Assembly: GCF_965638725.1 (NCBI RefSeq)
Contig: NC_134982.1
Coordinates: 3,038,001-3,102,000 of the forward strand
Reading direction: 5' to 3'
DNA: 64,000 nt
From: Aptenodytes patagonicus
Lineage: Eukaryota; Chordata; Aves; Sphenisciformes; Spheniscidae
In this document: positions 20,241 through 34,053 of the stretch, piece by piece
Numbering within the stretch: position 1 is the first letter of the stretch
Layout of the letters: every line of letters starts with the position of its first letter
Notes under the pieces: model-generated
Told to the model about the DNA's origin: nothing
Seen by the model: the letters and a program-made list of their open reading frames with translations, nothing else
The model's database searches: none
Program-made: the position numbers and the translations under genes

Positions 20241-23200
20241 AGAGTAAGAGAATACTGGCACTAACTGGTTTTCAACAAATCTGCCTTATCCAGAGATGAC
20301 CGTCCCCGGGCTGCGGATGCCCGTCGCCTTTGGGATGCTCCCTTGGGCACAGGGGGTGGCTGATGGCTGTTGTGATGGAGGGTGTTGGGGAGCTGTGGTC
20401 CAGCGCGATGGGGCTCTGGTCCAGCTGCTGGCGACCAGCGTTGGCTGGTTGTGGGGATGGGGAACCTGATGTGGGAGTTTATCTTGAGCGTCCCAGCTCA
20501 GGAAGGCATCCACCTGATGAAATGCCTCTTAAGCGCATAAGGACAGAAGAATATTAATCGTAAAGCCGGGTTTCTGCGTTTTCTTCGTACCACAAACCTT
20601 ATATGCGATTCATCCCTATTCCTGTGTTATTGGGGGCTTCTGGCCAAAACAGCAACCGAAATTGCAGAGGGGTAGCACTGTGATGTTGTAAAACTGTGAG
20701 AAAGCCAAACCTGATGCTTGAATTTGTCTTTGGAGAAAAAAATTATATACTACAACAAAAGCAAGCGTTCTTCAAGTAGTAACTACATAATTTTCAGTGC
20801 TGCAAGTTCTGTCAAGCAACTTGTTGTGGCTGTTTCTTTGTGCAAGGTTTTGTCTTTGCAGCCACGTGAGCTGAGCAAAACCAACTTAGTCTCCTTAAAA
20901 CTTCTTATAACCCCTTATTAAAAATAGCTTTGTAATCCTTCCAGAGTATAGCAACGAAACTTCTCTCTTAATTTCACGTTGGAGCTAAACTCTGGCTGTA
21001 TCTTGAAATTTGCCGTGCTGGTGTGAGTGTCCAACGTGATGGAGCAATGTCAGAACCCACCTGACAGCGGAAAGATGCGCTGCGCTGCACGGGCAAGCGT
21101 TTTGGGGGGAAAAACTCCATCCTAGGGATGTGCTGGAACTGCTGCTGGTTTCTGGAAGGGGATCCAAGTTTTCAACCTTCTCTTGCTATTTTTGAAAACA
21201 ACCTTTTGAATGATCATTCAGCTGTAGGTGATTTTTAATGGTCTATTTTTGCCTGCAGCCATGGACGTCGTTGCTGTGTCTTCCACAGGAAAAAAAACCA
21301 AACAACCCAACGCTCTTGTTTTCTAAGTAGTTCCCTGAATTTTGTTCTTTTAAGAGCCAAGTTATAATAGGCTTCAAGTATCTTTACCACGCAGGTTAGC
21401 ACTTTCCCCAGGTTAAAGTCTTGCTGCTTCTGCCTTTGAGCTTTGAAGCCAGTAGACTGACAATTTTTTGGGGTGCATCTCTGTTGGTAAACGCTGCTTT
21501 TACATGCTGTTACAGTGATGGCTGGGAGATACGTAGCTCTGGCGCTTGTCTAAATAAATCCATTTCCTTTGCACGTACCTCTGGGTGTTTGGTGAATTGG
21601 TCACTGGCATGTTCATGGGGGCTCTGAACTCCGGATTATGGTTGTGCCCCATGAAATAAAGTGGAATTTCTGAAGCATTAACAGCGGATGTTGAAACCCT
21701 GGTCGAAGTCATGCCTGATGCTGAGAGCTCGTGTGATCTTTGGGTGACTCAGGAGTGATGGTACCCGGTCGGGCAGGAAGGTGGTCTCGCTGCTTCTGGA
21801 AGCACTGGTGATGCTGGTGCCTGCCTGCTTGCTCTCACGTGCCTGGGAAGGAGCTGGAAAGTTGGGAAGAGCTGAAATATATCTGGGATCTGGACAAACC
21901 TGTCCCACAATCAAGCTAAATTTCAATGTAGTTAATTTGTCTGGGAGGGAAGAGGCTGTTGTGGAAGGACTTGGCTCTGCTGCTCCTGCTCACACAAAAC
22001 GTATGTAATTGAGCAAGTCGGGACAGAGCAAAATGCAGTGGCCAAGGCCTGAAAGAGCTAGCCCAGCCACTGGACGTGCTGGAGATGAATGCAGGTCTGA
22101 ACCATGGCTGATAATTTGAAAGCTGAATAGCTTTAGAAACACCCCGAGAGATGGAAGAGGCCCTGGCTGCATCTGCCTTACCTGTTTTAACCCCATAAAT
22201 GGCGCTGACCCTTGTCTCTTACAGGTTTTGTACGTAATTTATGTCTGCTTTAAAAGCTGGCTCTGCGTTAACACAGTTGTTCAGTGGCCATGATTCAGGT
22301 TTGGAGAAGTCTCTTGGGAGTCGCAGCATCCATCCAAGGGATTCATGTTAGATGGTTGAGTTGGGTTGTATTAAGGATGTTTAAGTTGTTTTATGGAAGC
22401 AGGCCAGTTAAAAATGGGGGCTTGACTTTTTTTCATCCTTAATTTCCAGGCAGAGCTTAAGAAAAGCTGAAGCCACCAGAGAAGCATGTGTAGATCTTGT
22501 GCTCCGATAATAAACCTGCAGCGAGGGGGTGGATAGGGTCTCCTTCATCCCATAAACATTTTCTTGGTTGCACTGGATGTGGGCAGCCAAGGCCGGTGTG
22601 AAAATATGGTAGTGGCCTTTAGCCGCTAAGCCAGCCTTGAATATTTGTGGGGGTGGAGTGACAGGTGAAATCTTCCTCCGTCCCTTCAGTTACCAGATGC
22701 TGCTGGTGATGTCCTGTAGCTGCCTGCCGCAGCAGTGTCCTTCCCACCAGGCATGAGCCTCGCTGAGGGCTTCTCCCGTCCACGAGGATGCTGTGAGCCT
22801 CCCAAATTAGAGCCCTGAGCTCCCCTGGACGGGGTTAGCGGTTGCTGTCCTCTCTGCTTCTGTTTCACATTGCTTCCACATGCTCACAAAACTTCGCACT
22901 TTGGGGGATTTAAACAGTTGCTGGGGATGTTGCTTGCATTTGATTTCCGCAGATGAGCGTATGATGCTGGGGATAAATTTACTGTAGCAATAAAGCACAC
23001 ATTAGGAGCGATAATAAAATTAACTGTGGTAGTCTGTCTAGTTACTGGAGCATCCCCTACCCTTTCATTTCATGACGGGGAGGAGATTTGCAATGTGTTT
23101 TCCCCAGTGTCAGTGCAAAATGAGATGTGGGCTTTCTCCCGTGCATGCAAATCCTGAAGGGAGTTCAGAAGTGTCGTTGGAGCAGGGAAATCCCAGCTCA

Positions 23201-26200
23201 TGAGCTTTCCCAGCCGGCGTTTCTGGCTGGAAACAGGCAGCGGGGATGCTGAGGTTTGCTGGTTTCCTTTCAAACGAAGCCCAGCCTTTTGACCGTGCTT
23301 TGCTGGTAGCCGGTGGAGGGGAAACCTCCTCTGAGAGCAGGCTAAAATACCTTTTAAACAGGTTAAACTGCTTTCCTATGAAAAGAGCTGTTGTGAAAAC
23401 TAGTCCCTTGGGGTTTCTCACCGGGACATCAGCACTGGCAGCCAAAACAAACTCGGTTTGTGGCCGTGCTGTGCCCATCGGTGACAGCCACGTTGTCCCC
23501 TGCTCCTGCATTGCTGTGGCCATCGGTGCTATCTTTGCAGACCTTGCCAAGACTTGGGCAGCGTTGTGTTTCGGCTGAGGTGGCTTCTCCAAAATGCATT
23601 GGGCTGGAGCTCAGATCCACGTTCCCGTGGCTGGAAATGCCAGCAACGGAGGGAGCGTGGAAATATGGGGACTTCTGCACCACCTCCGTAGGGAAATGAT
23701 TGAAAGCATCAAGGAAAATCAACAGGAGGTGACCAGCAGGTCCCCTGGGCATTGGGCCAGGCTGGTTCTGCTCTGCAGGGTTGCTTGGCGTGTGGCTTTC
23801 CAGCGTGGTGCAGTTAACGCCGGCGACATCCTTTAGCTTTGCATCTGGAAGGGACCCCGTTTTGCAAATACAATACCGGGAGGACAGGGGAGAGTTGGGG
23901 AAAGCAAATATTTGCATTTCTCCTGTTGAGTCCATCTCGCTGATGCTCTGATAGGACCCGCTCATCTCTCATTCGATTCTCTGCTCTTACTAAAGTATTT
24001 CTGAATGTACCATTTGTTTACAGAAAGTGGGTCTTATCTCCACCGTAGCTGGGAATAGGGAGGCTGCGCTTTGGCAGTAGCTTTAATAATGCTCCGATAA
24101 GAGCTTGCCGCCGTCCTTGCAGGGAGAGCCGGCTTATCGGGGAGTGGCAGGGTGAGAGGTGCCGCGGGGAGGAGGAAAACTGAAACGGCGGCAAAGACTG
24201 GTTGGTGTTTGGCATGCTGCTTGGCTGTGGGTGGAGGAGGTGAAGAGGGTGGGCATGGTCTTAAATTTGGAAAACACCTATGCACTGCTCATCTCGGGAT
24301 ATTGAGGAAAAGAGGCAAGGGTATGACTTTTTTTTTTTGATCAAAATTGAATCTTGGTGACTATTGTATTTATCAAGTCATTGGTTTGAGGTTATGGTAT
24401 TCCTTAAACATCCCATACCTAAGTTTACTATATTTTACTGTCATGAATTATATTCCAATAATTATGGTGCCTTGAGACTTGCATCTGATATGCTGAAGTT
24501 TCCAGGGAAATAGGTATCGGCGATACCTTTGTGGTTTTAGGGGAAGAGGGAGTTGGCCCAAGTGGAGAAGCTGGGGATGTGATGGAAACCCCTTTCATCT
24601 GTTCAGCTGAGCTTTGGATAACTCTGCGGTTTTCCCATGTGCTTTGGCTTCCTGGTGCTGCCTCAGTGAGGCCACTGTTCCCCGTGATTGTCCGCGAGGT
24701 CTGCTTGCCCTCCTGAGGTGGTCTGAAAAGCTGAAAGCTTGAATTATGGCTCTTCTGACCTGGTAAGCTGATGAAAAATTGACTCCAAATTCTAATTCCT
24801 ACTCTTGTGGCTTCATTTTATAAATATATATCTATATATATTTAAAATAAAAATAACCTTTTTCTCAGAATTCCTACTTAAGGACTGCCCTGAGTTTTAT
24901 CAGAAATTCCACGTTAAATACCTATTGCTTGAGTAAAGGCTTATAATTGTGCTCAAAGTGCAGTAATACTCGCGTTGTTTCTGATGTCACCTAGGAAAGC
25001 ATGACTTCCGTGTGATGCAAGCGGTAGAAAAGAAGCGACCCTTGTCTCCCCAGCCACACCCAGCCGGGTGGGGGAACCCTTTCCAGTTCCTCCAGCCAGT
25101 TTTAACATGTATGGAGAATAACTGAAGTTCAGATCGTGAATTTGGGTTTAATCCCGTGGTTGTGCTTGATCCTTGTTCGCAACGAACAGAACTTCGCTTC
25201 TCGGTAGGTCGGGTGATGGGATCACGGCACGGGATGCTTCTACAGGCAAGAGGTGCCTGTGGTTGTATGTCTGAAAAAACTGGCTTGATTTGGGTCAGTA
25301 AGTTAGAAAGCACCTTTAACTGTCCAAGTTGAAGGTTAAAGTACATGGAACCTTTGCAGTCATGGTGTGAAGCAGGGTTAAGGTTGCTCTGGGAGTTTTC
25401 ACTCTGCATTTCTTAAGCTCTGGGAATTCAGCTCTGTGGGTCATGTTTGGCTTGGGGATAACAGCAGCATCATCTCTTTGAATTACTAATTGACTGTCAT
25501 TATCCGGAAATCGAGTCATCATTTATGCTTGGCATACGTGGAAGAGCACCGTCTGTTGGCCCCTCTAAAAAGGACCTGTATGTCATTTATTTATGGGCAC
25601 CAAAAATGTATCATGCCTTGATGGGATCTCTCCTGAGCCCAGTGCTGGCCGTGCTGCCGATGCCATGGGGCTGTGGTCCCTTGCCTGGTGCCATCGTGTG
25701 CCTGTGCCCTTGGCTTTCAAATGACACCGAGTCCCCTGCAGAGGGGAGGCCCTGCAAGGCCATCTCCTGCGCTGGCATTTGCTTAATGCTCCAGAGCTTG
25801 TGCAGCATTTAGCACCAGGTAGGTGGGGGAACAGAGCTTCAAAACTTGAGTTTTAGGCAGTTGAAGAAAACTCCTACTAAGAATATACCCAAGAGATTTC
25901 TTAGGCTGGGGAAAAAAACATTGCAGCCCACTGCATTGTGTTTCGTGCCCTGAACGTTGCTTGAGGTTTTATTTAGGTTGGTATGACTGCTTCTGACTCA
26001 ATCATTGAACATCTGCATTTATGCTGAGACCTTTTATGGGACGAGGAGCCTCCGTCCAGCAAATCTTTCACTTCTGTCCAAATTTTGAACATGGCATGCT
26101 CTTGAAGATGCTGGTGGGCACCTCACCAGCCACGGCTTAACAAGAAACGCCTGCGAAGAACATAACATTGAGTGATTTCTGTAAATTTAATGTTGCTGTT

Positions 26201-26705
26201 GAGGAGGAGGTGGATGAGCGTGATCTCTTTTCTTGCAACCTGTTGAGTTGACAGCCATTTGGCTTGTAGCAGCTTGTTTTCCCATTAGCTGCTGGGAGGG
26301 AGCTGGTGTGGACGCACCACGCTGTGAAAGGCAATGGGATTTCAAAGACTAATTGCTATGGAACTTGAAATGAGTCCTATTAAGCAGCTATTGTCAAGGC
26401 AGGGATGCTAAAGACTTTGGAAACAGTTCCTAAAATACAAATTTGGACTCATTGCGTGCCAGCTATTAGGCAGAGGAGTCTCTGCTGATCTACACGTGAG
26501 GTTTGAGAAGGCTGGGGAGGGGGTTTGGGGGCCGTGGCGGTGAGGAGGAGCGTGCCTTGCCCCCCACAACTGCCTGACTTCCCACCGCATGTGGGCAGCC
26601 TCGACACGCCGTGCAATTTGGCATTTCCCAGGACAGACACATTGATGTGTGCTTCGCAGGTTGGGTGGCTATAAACGATGGCCAGACACGGTGATCCAAA
26701 CAGGG

Positions 26706-26735
26706 ATTATTATTATTATTATTATTTTTTTTTTT
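26706..26735 (+). repeat. (ATT)n microsatellite with T-run
   Basis: About six ATT units run into a T-run in MYO5B intron 1. Simple repeat. Confidence 0.85.
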
Positions 26736-28616
26736 AATTTCTTAAGAAAGCACCTAAAAATACTTTTTTGAAAGTTTGCAGCACAGACTGTGATTTCCCC
26801 ATAGTGTGGGACAGGGGAAAAGACCTTCTAGCCCAAGGGGGAGATGAAAGGACGGGCAACTGGAAGAAAGAGCAGCTATGAAGGGACATGTGTTGCTTCA
26901 GCATCTCTCTGCTTTTTGTAGATCCTATCCCCTTCTGAGCAGGGTCCTCAATCACTGCTGCACGTGTGGATGTGCACTACAACCACTAATTCCCCCTTCG
27001 ATGCCTTTGGAGGTCCCGCGGGTCAAACCCGTGATGTGAGCAATTCTGTGGGTTATCTGGGGCTTCATGTGCACCAGTTTACCCACGGTGGTGGCTGAAG
27101 GTAGCTGCACAACTTCAGGTGTCCCCATCCAGCCGCCAGCCCGTGGGTTTGCAGGAACTTGGGTCTTGGGACTGAATATTTTGTCAGAAAGGGCAGAAAC
27201 TTTTGGGCTTGTACATTATGAGCTGGGAACTGGCAGCACGGTTTGCAAAAGCTTTGCTTTCACAGCAAAATAAACTGAAATGAACATAATGTTTCTTCAA
27301 TTTAATTTTTTTCCCTTGTTTTATTTATCTACCTAGCAAAGCATGAAGTCATTCCCTAGAGGAGGGAAAAAAGTCGCAATGCAATGTTTGGTAGAGATGG
27401 ATTTGAGTTATGGTTTTGCCCTAACTGGAGTGAGCCCCTCTCCGTCTCTCAGGGGTTGTCTTCATGCACCCTTAAACCACTATAACTTCGGGGTCTATTT
27501 TAATTTGTTTTGCTGCTTTTCTAATTAATAATCCCTTTTTTCCCCACGTTGGGTGGTAAGAGTAGGTTTAACTAGTTTTGTGTGAAACAGGTTGTAGTTC
27601 TTAAGCTGCGCTGGTGGGACCCGGTGGCTTCAAGGCAAGCGGCATCGGCTGAAGCGTGACCATAAAACGCGTGTTCTTCCCAAAGGGAAATGCATCCCTT
27701 GGATGGGAACTGAGTTTCCCGGTCTTGGAGCAAAACTCCTCGGGCCTGAGCTGGGGGATGTGTAAGTGGGATGGAAATCCTGTAGCTGGGATGTCCCTGG
27801 GATGATGCGATGCTGCTGGCGATGTTGGGAAGAGCCGGAGCTGAGCCTTGCCTTCATTGAAACTCTGCACCCGCTGCCTGTGCCCAGAGGTAGTGTGGAA
27901 CCCCTTGGGAGGAATAAAGCAACGCTCCCGTAACATGGGGAGGGATGTTTAAATGAGTGAATAAATCTCCTGTTGGGGTATAGGTGTTGTCCTGTGTGTC
28001 CATCCAAGAGACGCAACAGAGTGGCTTTGCTGTGGGGAAGGGGAAGGAAGAAGTAGCACCTGGTGGCTGTGACAGCTTCTTTTTTTAATTCATTTTTATT
28101 TTCTCCTTCTGTTTGGAGTGTTTTGCTGTGTTGGACACTTCGATGTTTCATGGGAGCTGTGTTTGATCTGCGTGGGAGCGTGTGTTTGTGTGCTGCTGGG
28201 GCCTCTGCCGTTCTGAGGGGAAGAGAGAACCCCTAACGCACGGGGGACATTGCCAAATCGGGGGAGAAATTCAAACCAGAAGGTGAAGGCTAGAAAAATG
28301 CATTTGGCGGTGTGGTTATTTTTATATTTTTATTTTATTTTAAGTGGGTGCAATTGCCCTTCTTGCAACCCTTCCTCTACTTGGGCAGTCGTCTGCACTT
28401 TGATCTCCTTCATTGAGCCCTTCCTGCAGAACACAACGCTCTTTTGCTAGCGGCATCGCCTCCCAAATCTCCTCCTGCGATTCAAAATTCAGGGGTTGAC
28501 GGAGATGGTCTTTTCCTCCATCCTTCCTTGTTTAAGGTTTCGTCTCCCCTACATTTTTTAGAGGAAATTGTATATGGGATTTAGGGGATGGTTTTCCAGG
28601 GAGCTGCTGTTTGATT

Positions 28617-28651
28617 GAGATAGATATAGATATATATATATATATATATAA
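28617..28651 (+). repeat. GATA/(TA)n microsatellite
   Basis: Several GATA units lead into about eleven TA dinucleotides, followed by AAAG, in MYO5B intron 1. Probably length-variable. Confidence 0.85.
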
Positions 28652-29959
28652 AAGAGGCTGCAGGATATCAGTGCTGGAAAATCTGGAAAGCCAAAATCTC
28701 AGTATTTTAGCTGGACAGCTGAAATAAGGAAAGAAGGAGGAAAATGTTAGCCTACTGCCTAGCCATACCGTACCTTCCATTTTATATATTAAAAAGGAAA
28801 CCACCTTTTGTTTGAGTTTCCTTGGAGATGTGTTTTGAACCGATTTCAGCTTAGTGATTGCAAAATTTTGCTTATTGTCTTTGTCTCACTGGGGAGAAGA
28901 GACAAAATATATACATTAATATAGAGTAACGCATCATAGCAGTGCGCATCCGAGGTCTGGCACGTGGACAGTCCTGGGAGAAGTGGAGCCGGGCACAAGT
29001 CATGTTCCCAAAGACCTGGAAATTACTGCAATGAAATGAAAGTGCAAGAGCAGTCCTTCCCTCCAGGAGACCCTTTCTTTGCCCCCCCATTCCTAAGCAA
29101 ATGGGGGTGTATGACTATTTGTTCACCGCTTCAAATATTCTGATTAAACTTACTTATTCTAGCTTTGCCTCTTGACCACTGGTGCCATTCTCTAGGTGTC
29201 TAATGTCTCTTTGCTAACAAACCTTACTGCTGGAATTTTAAAATTATAACCAGTAAAACTTTGCTTCTTAAATCCTTGGAAATCAATTTGTTTTCCTTCA
29301 GTTGCTTAGCAATGAAAAAGATGCAAAGGTGGCCCAGGGGCCTTTCCAGCACACCCCTCTGGTTAGAAAGGGCTGAAGAAATGCCCCATAAATATAACTA
29401 TAGGTCAAAAGCCCTTTGAATTAAGCATGCGTGAAGTGATGCTCCAAGAGGGTTTTTAACGCATGAGTTCTGGAGAGGTGAGGGATAATTGTACGGGTTG
29501 ATTAATCCAATTATTTCTTTCTAATAAGGTTGAAAATCCAGTCTGGTGGAGAGGTTGCTCTGCAATTAAAGGTAGATTTCGGTGGTGCTGTTTGGGCGTG
29601 GCAGTGCCCGGTGGGGAGGATGGCTGAGCGCTCGAGGGACGGGCGAGGGGCAAGCTGGCGTCTACCCTGAATTTCGGAAGATGCTTGGGACACTGAATGC
29701 CACGTGTGTTACAGCAATTACAGCCTAGAAGCGGCTGCTGCTTTTAACTTTTCCAGCTGAAATTCCTGGTGTCCCCACGGCTGTGTCCCGTGGCCAGGGC
29801 TGCCCTGCCCTGTGCTGCTGAGCCCGGCTCCTCCCAGGATCATTTTAATATAAAATCATTTAATGGAGAGCGGTCACTGCACTGGGGAAGGAATATGCTT
29901 ATGAGTTTCCCCAAAGCATCACGAGGCTATGTTATAGAGGGCTGTGAAAACCTGGGATG

Positions 29960-30013
29960 AAAGGCCATTTTTAACTACTTAATTAAAACCCAAAGGCCAT
30001 TTTTTAACTACTT
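29960..30013 (+). repeat. Short direct duplication, 32-base period
   Basis: A 21-base segment at 29960-29980 recurs at 29992-30013 with one extra T. The copies are separated by 11 bases (aattaaaaccc). This looks like a local tandem duplication in intron 1. Confidence 0.8.
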
Positions 30014-30975
30014 TTATTAATAATCAAATGTATATGGTGTATATTGAGCATGTTTTGGATCCAGCCTACGTTCATCGAGGTGCTTACGTGGAGTTCAGAT
30101 GGAAAATGGGACTGCGAAGACAAGATTACACCATAGCACTGCTCAAGGTTTTGATTAATTGAGAATTAGGTGAGAGAAGGGTAATTAATGCCAATCACAG
30201 GGATTTGCAGAAAGTAGCCTGGAAGGATTTAACTTTTGTAATATGACAGGCTGTTTCATAAAAGTCATGCTATGGAGACACTTGACCCCTGCATGGGGTT
30301 TTTAATTAAAAAAGCCAAAAACAAAGCTTATAAAACCCTAGTAACCCTTACTGGAATAAAAAAAACTGGCTGCATGGCTGAGTTAGGCCTGTGGCAGACA
30401 GGGTGTCATCCTGATTCCACTTAGACGCCGGGTCAAGGATTTTTTCCTAGATCCTGTGCAATGTGGCAATTTTTTAATCAATGACTTGGAAGAAGAGGTA
30501 ACGAGCACTGGAGGAGCTGGGTCAGGTGGGTGGTGCTGGAGTGTGGCTGTGAGCATCCCATGGGTGCTGGACCCAGGGGGAGATGCCTGGGGGAGGGGGT
30601 GTTGAGCCCCCTGCTCCAAACTGCTGCTGCCCTGGTGGCTGCAGCTCTTCCAAGGAGGAGCTGCAAGTCAAGTGCATGATTGTCTGGGTTGGCTTTAGCA
30701 CCAGACTTTTTGTGCTTCCCCAGGGACTCTGCAGTGATTTAAGGGGGTTTGCAGAGCACCCCTCTTTCCGGCAGTGTGGCAGAGACTGGATGGTGATGGT
30801 AAGCGTCTTGTAGAGCAAATGGTGAGCATCCTGTAGAGTTGAGCCAGGGCCGACAGAAGAGAAATTTGGTGCTTGCTGTGGCTCGTTGGGATGGTGTTCC
30901 CCTACTCCTGGTGCTTGATGGGACAGGACCTGGAGCAAGGTCTCCCACCCAGCAGACCAGTGGCTGGTGTTTCTT

Positions 30976-31176
30976 AGAATCATAGAATCATTAAGGTTGG
31001 AAAAGACCTCTAAGATCATCGAGTCCAACCGCCGACCCAACACCACCATGCCCACTAAACCATGTCCCTAAGTGCTGCATCTACTTGTCTTTTAAATACC
31101 TCCAGGGATGGGGACTCCACCACTTCCCTGGGCAGCCTGTGCCAATGTTTAACCACTCTTTCGGTAAAGACATTTT
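30976..31176 (-). mobile_element. CR1 LINE 3' fragment, minus orientation
   Basis: The + strand begins with AGAATCATAGAATCATTAAGG, the reverse complement of the CR1 terminus, followed by the reverse of the CR1 3' end (TTGGAAAAGACCT, ATCGAGTCCAAC, CCATGCCCACTAAACC) and ending where the CR1 frame reads FTERVV. CR1 is the dominant avian non-LTR retrotransposon and usually inserts as 5'-truncated copies such as this 200-base one. It is very similar to the copies at 35767 and 45385, so it belongs to the same subfamily. It lies antisense to MYO5B in intron 1. Confidence 0.92.
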
Positions 31177-32885
31177 TGGTGCAGCTCTCTAATGCTGGTG
31201 AACATTAAGTTTTGGAGGGGCTTTGCCAGGGTTTGTAGCAGATCCTCCAGTGGAGCACGTGCTTTAAATCCAGGCTTAGGCATCCAGAGGGGCAGCCCTG
31301 CCTTGTACCCCGTGATTTCACTGGGCTCCTGGCTGCATCCTCGCAGCAGGCAGCAGCCTGCCTGTCCTGCTGCCAGCTCTCAGCCTTCGCTGGTGCTGCT
31401 TCAGAGCAACCAAAGGCAAAGGGCTCCTGTGCTCAACCTGATGCGAGGCTGGAAAGCCGCTGCGGCAGAAGGAGACGGGCAGCGAGACCCCGAGTGCTGC
31501 AGTCTCCAATTAAACAGGCACAACCCTCCTCCTGTAACATCTTGGGCTGCTGTGAGATGGTTCATTAGCGGTGATGCAGGTGATAATGCACATCCCCTGT
31601 GGGTGAAGTCTTGTTGACCCTGGCAGAGAGGTTTGGTTTTGTTGTTTCTTAAAGAGTAGAGGAGCAAAGTAAAAATACAAGGGTTGCTGCGCTGCCCAGA
31701 GCAAATCCCGGTCTCGCAGCCTACAAGGGGATTGCTCCCCAGCCCAGGAGGGACTGCTTTTCCCCCCAAATTAAGACAGAATGGTTTGTTTGCGCTGTCC
31801 CAAAGCACCTGGGCCTCTACCTGGTTTTGCAGCATCTCATGGCTTACTGCAAGAGGGATTTTGCATTTCAGCCCATTGCTGTGGTGAGAGCGGGGTTGCA
31901 TGTGCGCCCAAGACCTTGGCACTGAACCTGTCAGTCTTCATTAAGCCTGCAGTAACGAGCGTTGCTGAGATGCTGCGGAAGAAATGGTAGGGGAGAGGAT
32001 GGAAAAACATGAGTTGGCTGTTAGTTACATGTGAGACTATTGATTAGTCCTGGAAATCATCCTGGAAATTGCATTTAATTAAAGCAAACCCTTCAGGATG
32101 AAAATACTGGGGGTACACTTGGTGTCAGGGCTCGCCTGCAGCCCCGCTCTGCTCAGTGCCAGTTTTACCTGCTGTCGGTGAGATGAGGCCGGTGCAATGA
32201 TGAACCGAAGCCTTTTAAACCCCCCTTCATTTGAAATGCTGCTAACGAGCCGGTGGATAAATGCTGCAGATGCTGCTTGTCCGAGCAGCTGAGTACTGCT
32301 CAGCTGCTGTGATGCTTTATGCAAAGCATCGTCTGAATTAATTTGGGCAGGGGAATAAAATTCAGCAAAGAGAAATAGAGCAGATTTAGTGCTGGTGGGA
32401 GACGTGGAGCCATCCATCAGTGTGACAGCTCTTTGGGGAGGTGGGAAGAAAATATCCCCGTACTTAGGAGGCATCAGCAAAGCACGTGCTTTGCTAGCTC
32501 AAATCCAGCGACCCCTGCAGCGCTCTGGGATGAAGAGGGATGCTCCCCAAAATTTAGGAGCCTTGCCTTGATGGGGGCATGCTCTGAGTGTGCGCTTCTG
32601 CATTTTCCCTGGGTCCGTGTCTGTGCTGGTAGCACAAGGAGGATGGGGAATATGAGGCATGGTGTAGATTATGCTCATCTGCCTTGGCTCGGCTGTTTGG
32701 GTTTGCGCGTTTTTATCAGCCCTGGGAAACTCACAAATTGCTCGTTCTCATGTTGAGGAATTAGAGATGCTTCTGCAGCGTCCTGCTGTCTTTCCCTTTG
32801 CATTTAATACTCCCAGCAAGTTAACGTTTGCTTTCTGTAGCTCAAAATGATGTTTTTTGTGTTTTTTAACAAGTAAAACACAACA

Positions 32886-32904
32886 TTTTTTTTTTTTTTT
32901 TTTT
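32886..32904 (+). repeat. Poly(T) tract, 19 T
   Basis: An uninterrupted run of 19 T in MYO5B intron 1. No retroposed sequence was recognised on either side. Confidence 0.9.
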
Positions 32905-34021
32905 GCCCTACCCCTTGAGCATGATATTGGGGTCGTGTGTGTCCCTTGCTGTGTGTTGAAATGTTTGCCAGTCACGACCTCTCCTTTCAGCCTTTTTGGG
33001 TTTTTATGGTGAGGAAGAAGTGGGTCTTTCCCTATTAGAGGTCCTTGCTGCAGGGGGATGCTCTCGGCCCTGGCTGGGGATGCTGGGCCCTTGCGCGGTG
33101 TCACAACATCGGGTACTGGTGCTGCAGAAATCAGGCAGTGGAGAGGTGTGCAGCACCAGAGCATCCCTGCCTGCTCTGTACTGAGCGGTGAAACCCGCTG
33201 CCATCCCCTCCTGACCCTTGCGAGGGGTTTGCTGGCCGGTGGTACCCGGCAGCAAACGGAGAAGCCGGGCTGGGGTGAGATGCAGGGGTCAGCGGGTCCC
33301 AGAGTCACGGCACAGCTTGGGGAGCTCTGACCTAAATATGGGCTTTGCTTGTCTGTCAGGCAGGGGAGAAATCACTCCTGGGATGAAAAATCTCATTTGG
33401 AGGATGGGAAAGGGTGGATTACGGTTTGCCATCTGCCCTGATGTTCAATATTGTAAATAATAAAAAAGTTAATGATCCACAAATCCCTTAACAGAGACGT
33501 TTTTGCCCCGCTGCCGAAACACCTCGCCTGTGCCTTGCTGCATCACGGGCGAAGCAGATGTTTCTCCTGAGTCACTGCCAAGTGGGGGCAGCGGGGATTT
33601 TTAAGGCTGCAAGGCACGCAGGAGAGCCCTGGAGCCGGTGCCTTTCCATGCCCTCCTGCTGACAGCACCCAGCGAGCGGCTCTTCCCAGCGCCGACAAGC
33701 GCGGTGGTTGGCACAAGCACATTTAGCACAGCTAAATAACGTCATAAATAACTACCTGTTAATCATGGGGACGTGGGATCCTGCTGTGGTAGGCATAATG
33801 CCAGTGGATGGGCAAAAATACAGCGGTGACCTGAGTTCAGGCCAGGACTGCACGCCCAGTGCAAATTAATGAGGAGAAGTTCGTTTGCTTTAGTGCAGAG
33901 CTGGAAGGGGATGCTGTTAGCATCCATGCACGGTGGCTGCAAGGAGAGTCCTCTGGTTTTTTTTTTCCACTGCAAGAGCCTCTTTAAATTATTTCTGTGG
34001 AGTTATCTTTGATAGTGGCTT

Positions 34022-34053
34022 AAAAAAACAAACAAACAAAAAAAAAAAAAAAC
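34022..34053 (+). repeat. A-rich tract with AAAC units
   Basis: A run with CAAA units followed by about 15 A, in MYO5B intron 1. Simple repeat; no adjacent retroposon was recognised. Confidence 0.8.

Noticed and set aside
30400..30520. Possible degraded CR1 ORF2 piece reading roughly FLINDLEEE
   Set aside because: Only a few residues resemble the reverse-transcriptase IFINDL motif, and no flanking CR1 sequence follows in the same orientation. Too weak to annotate.
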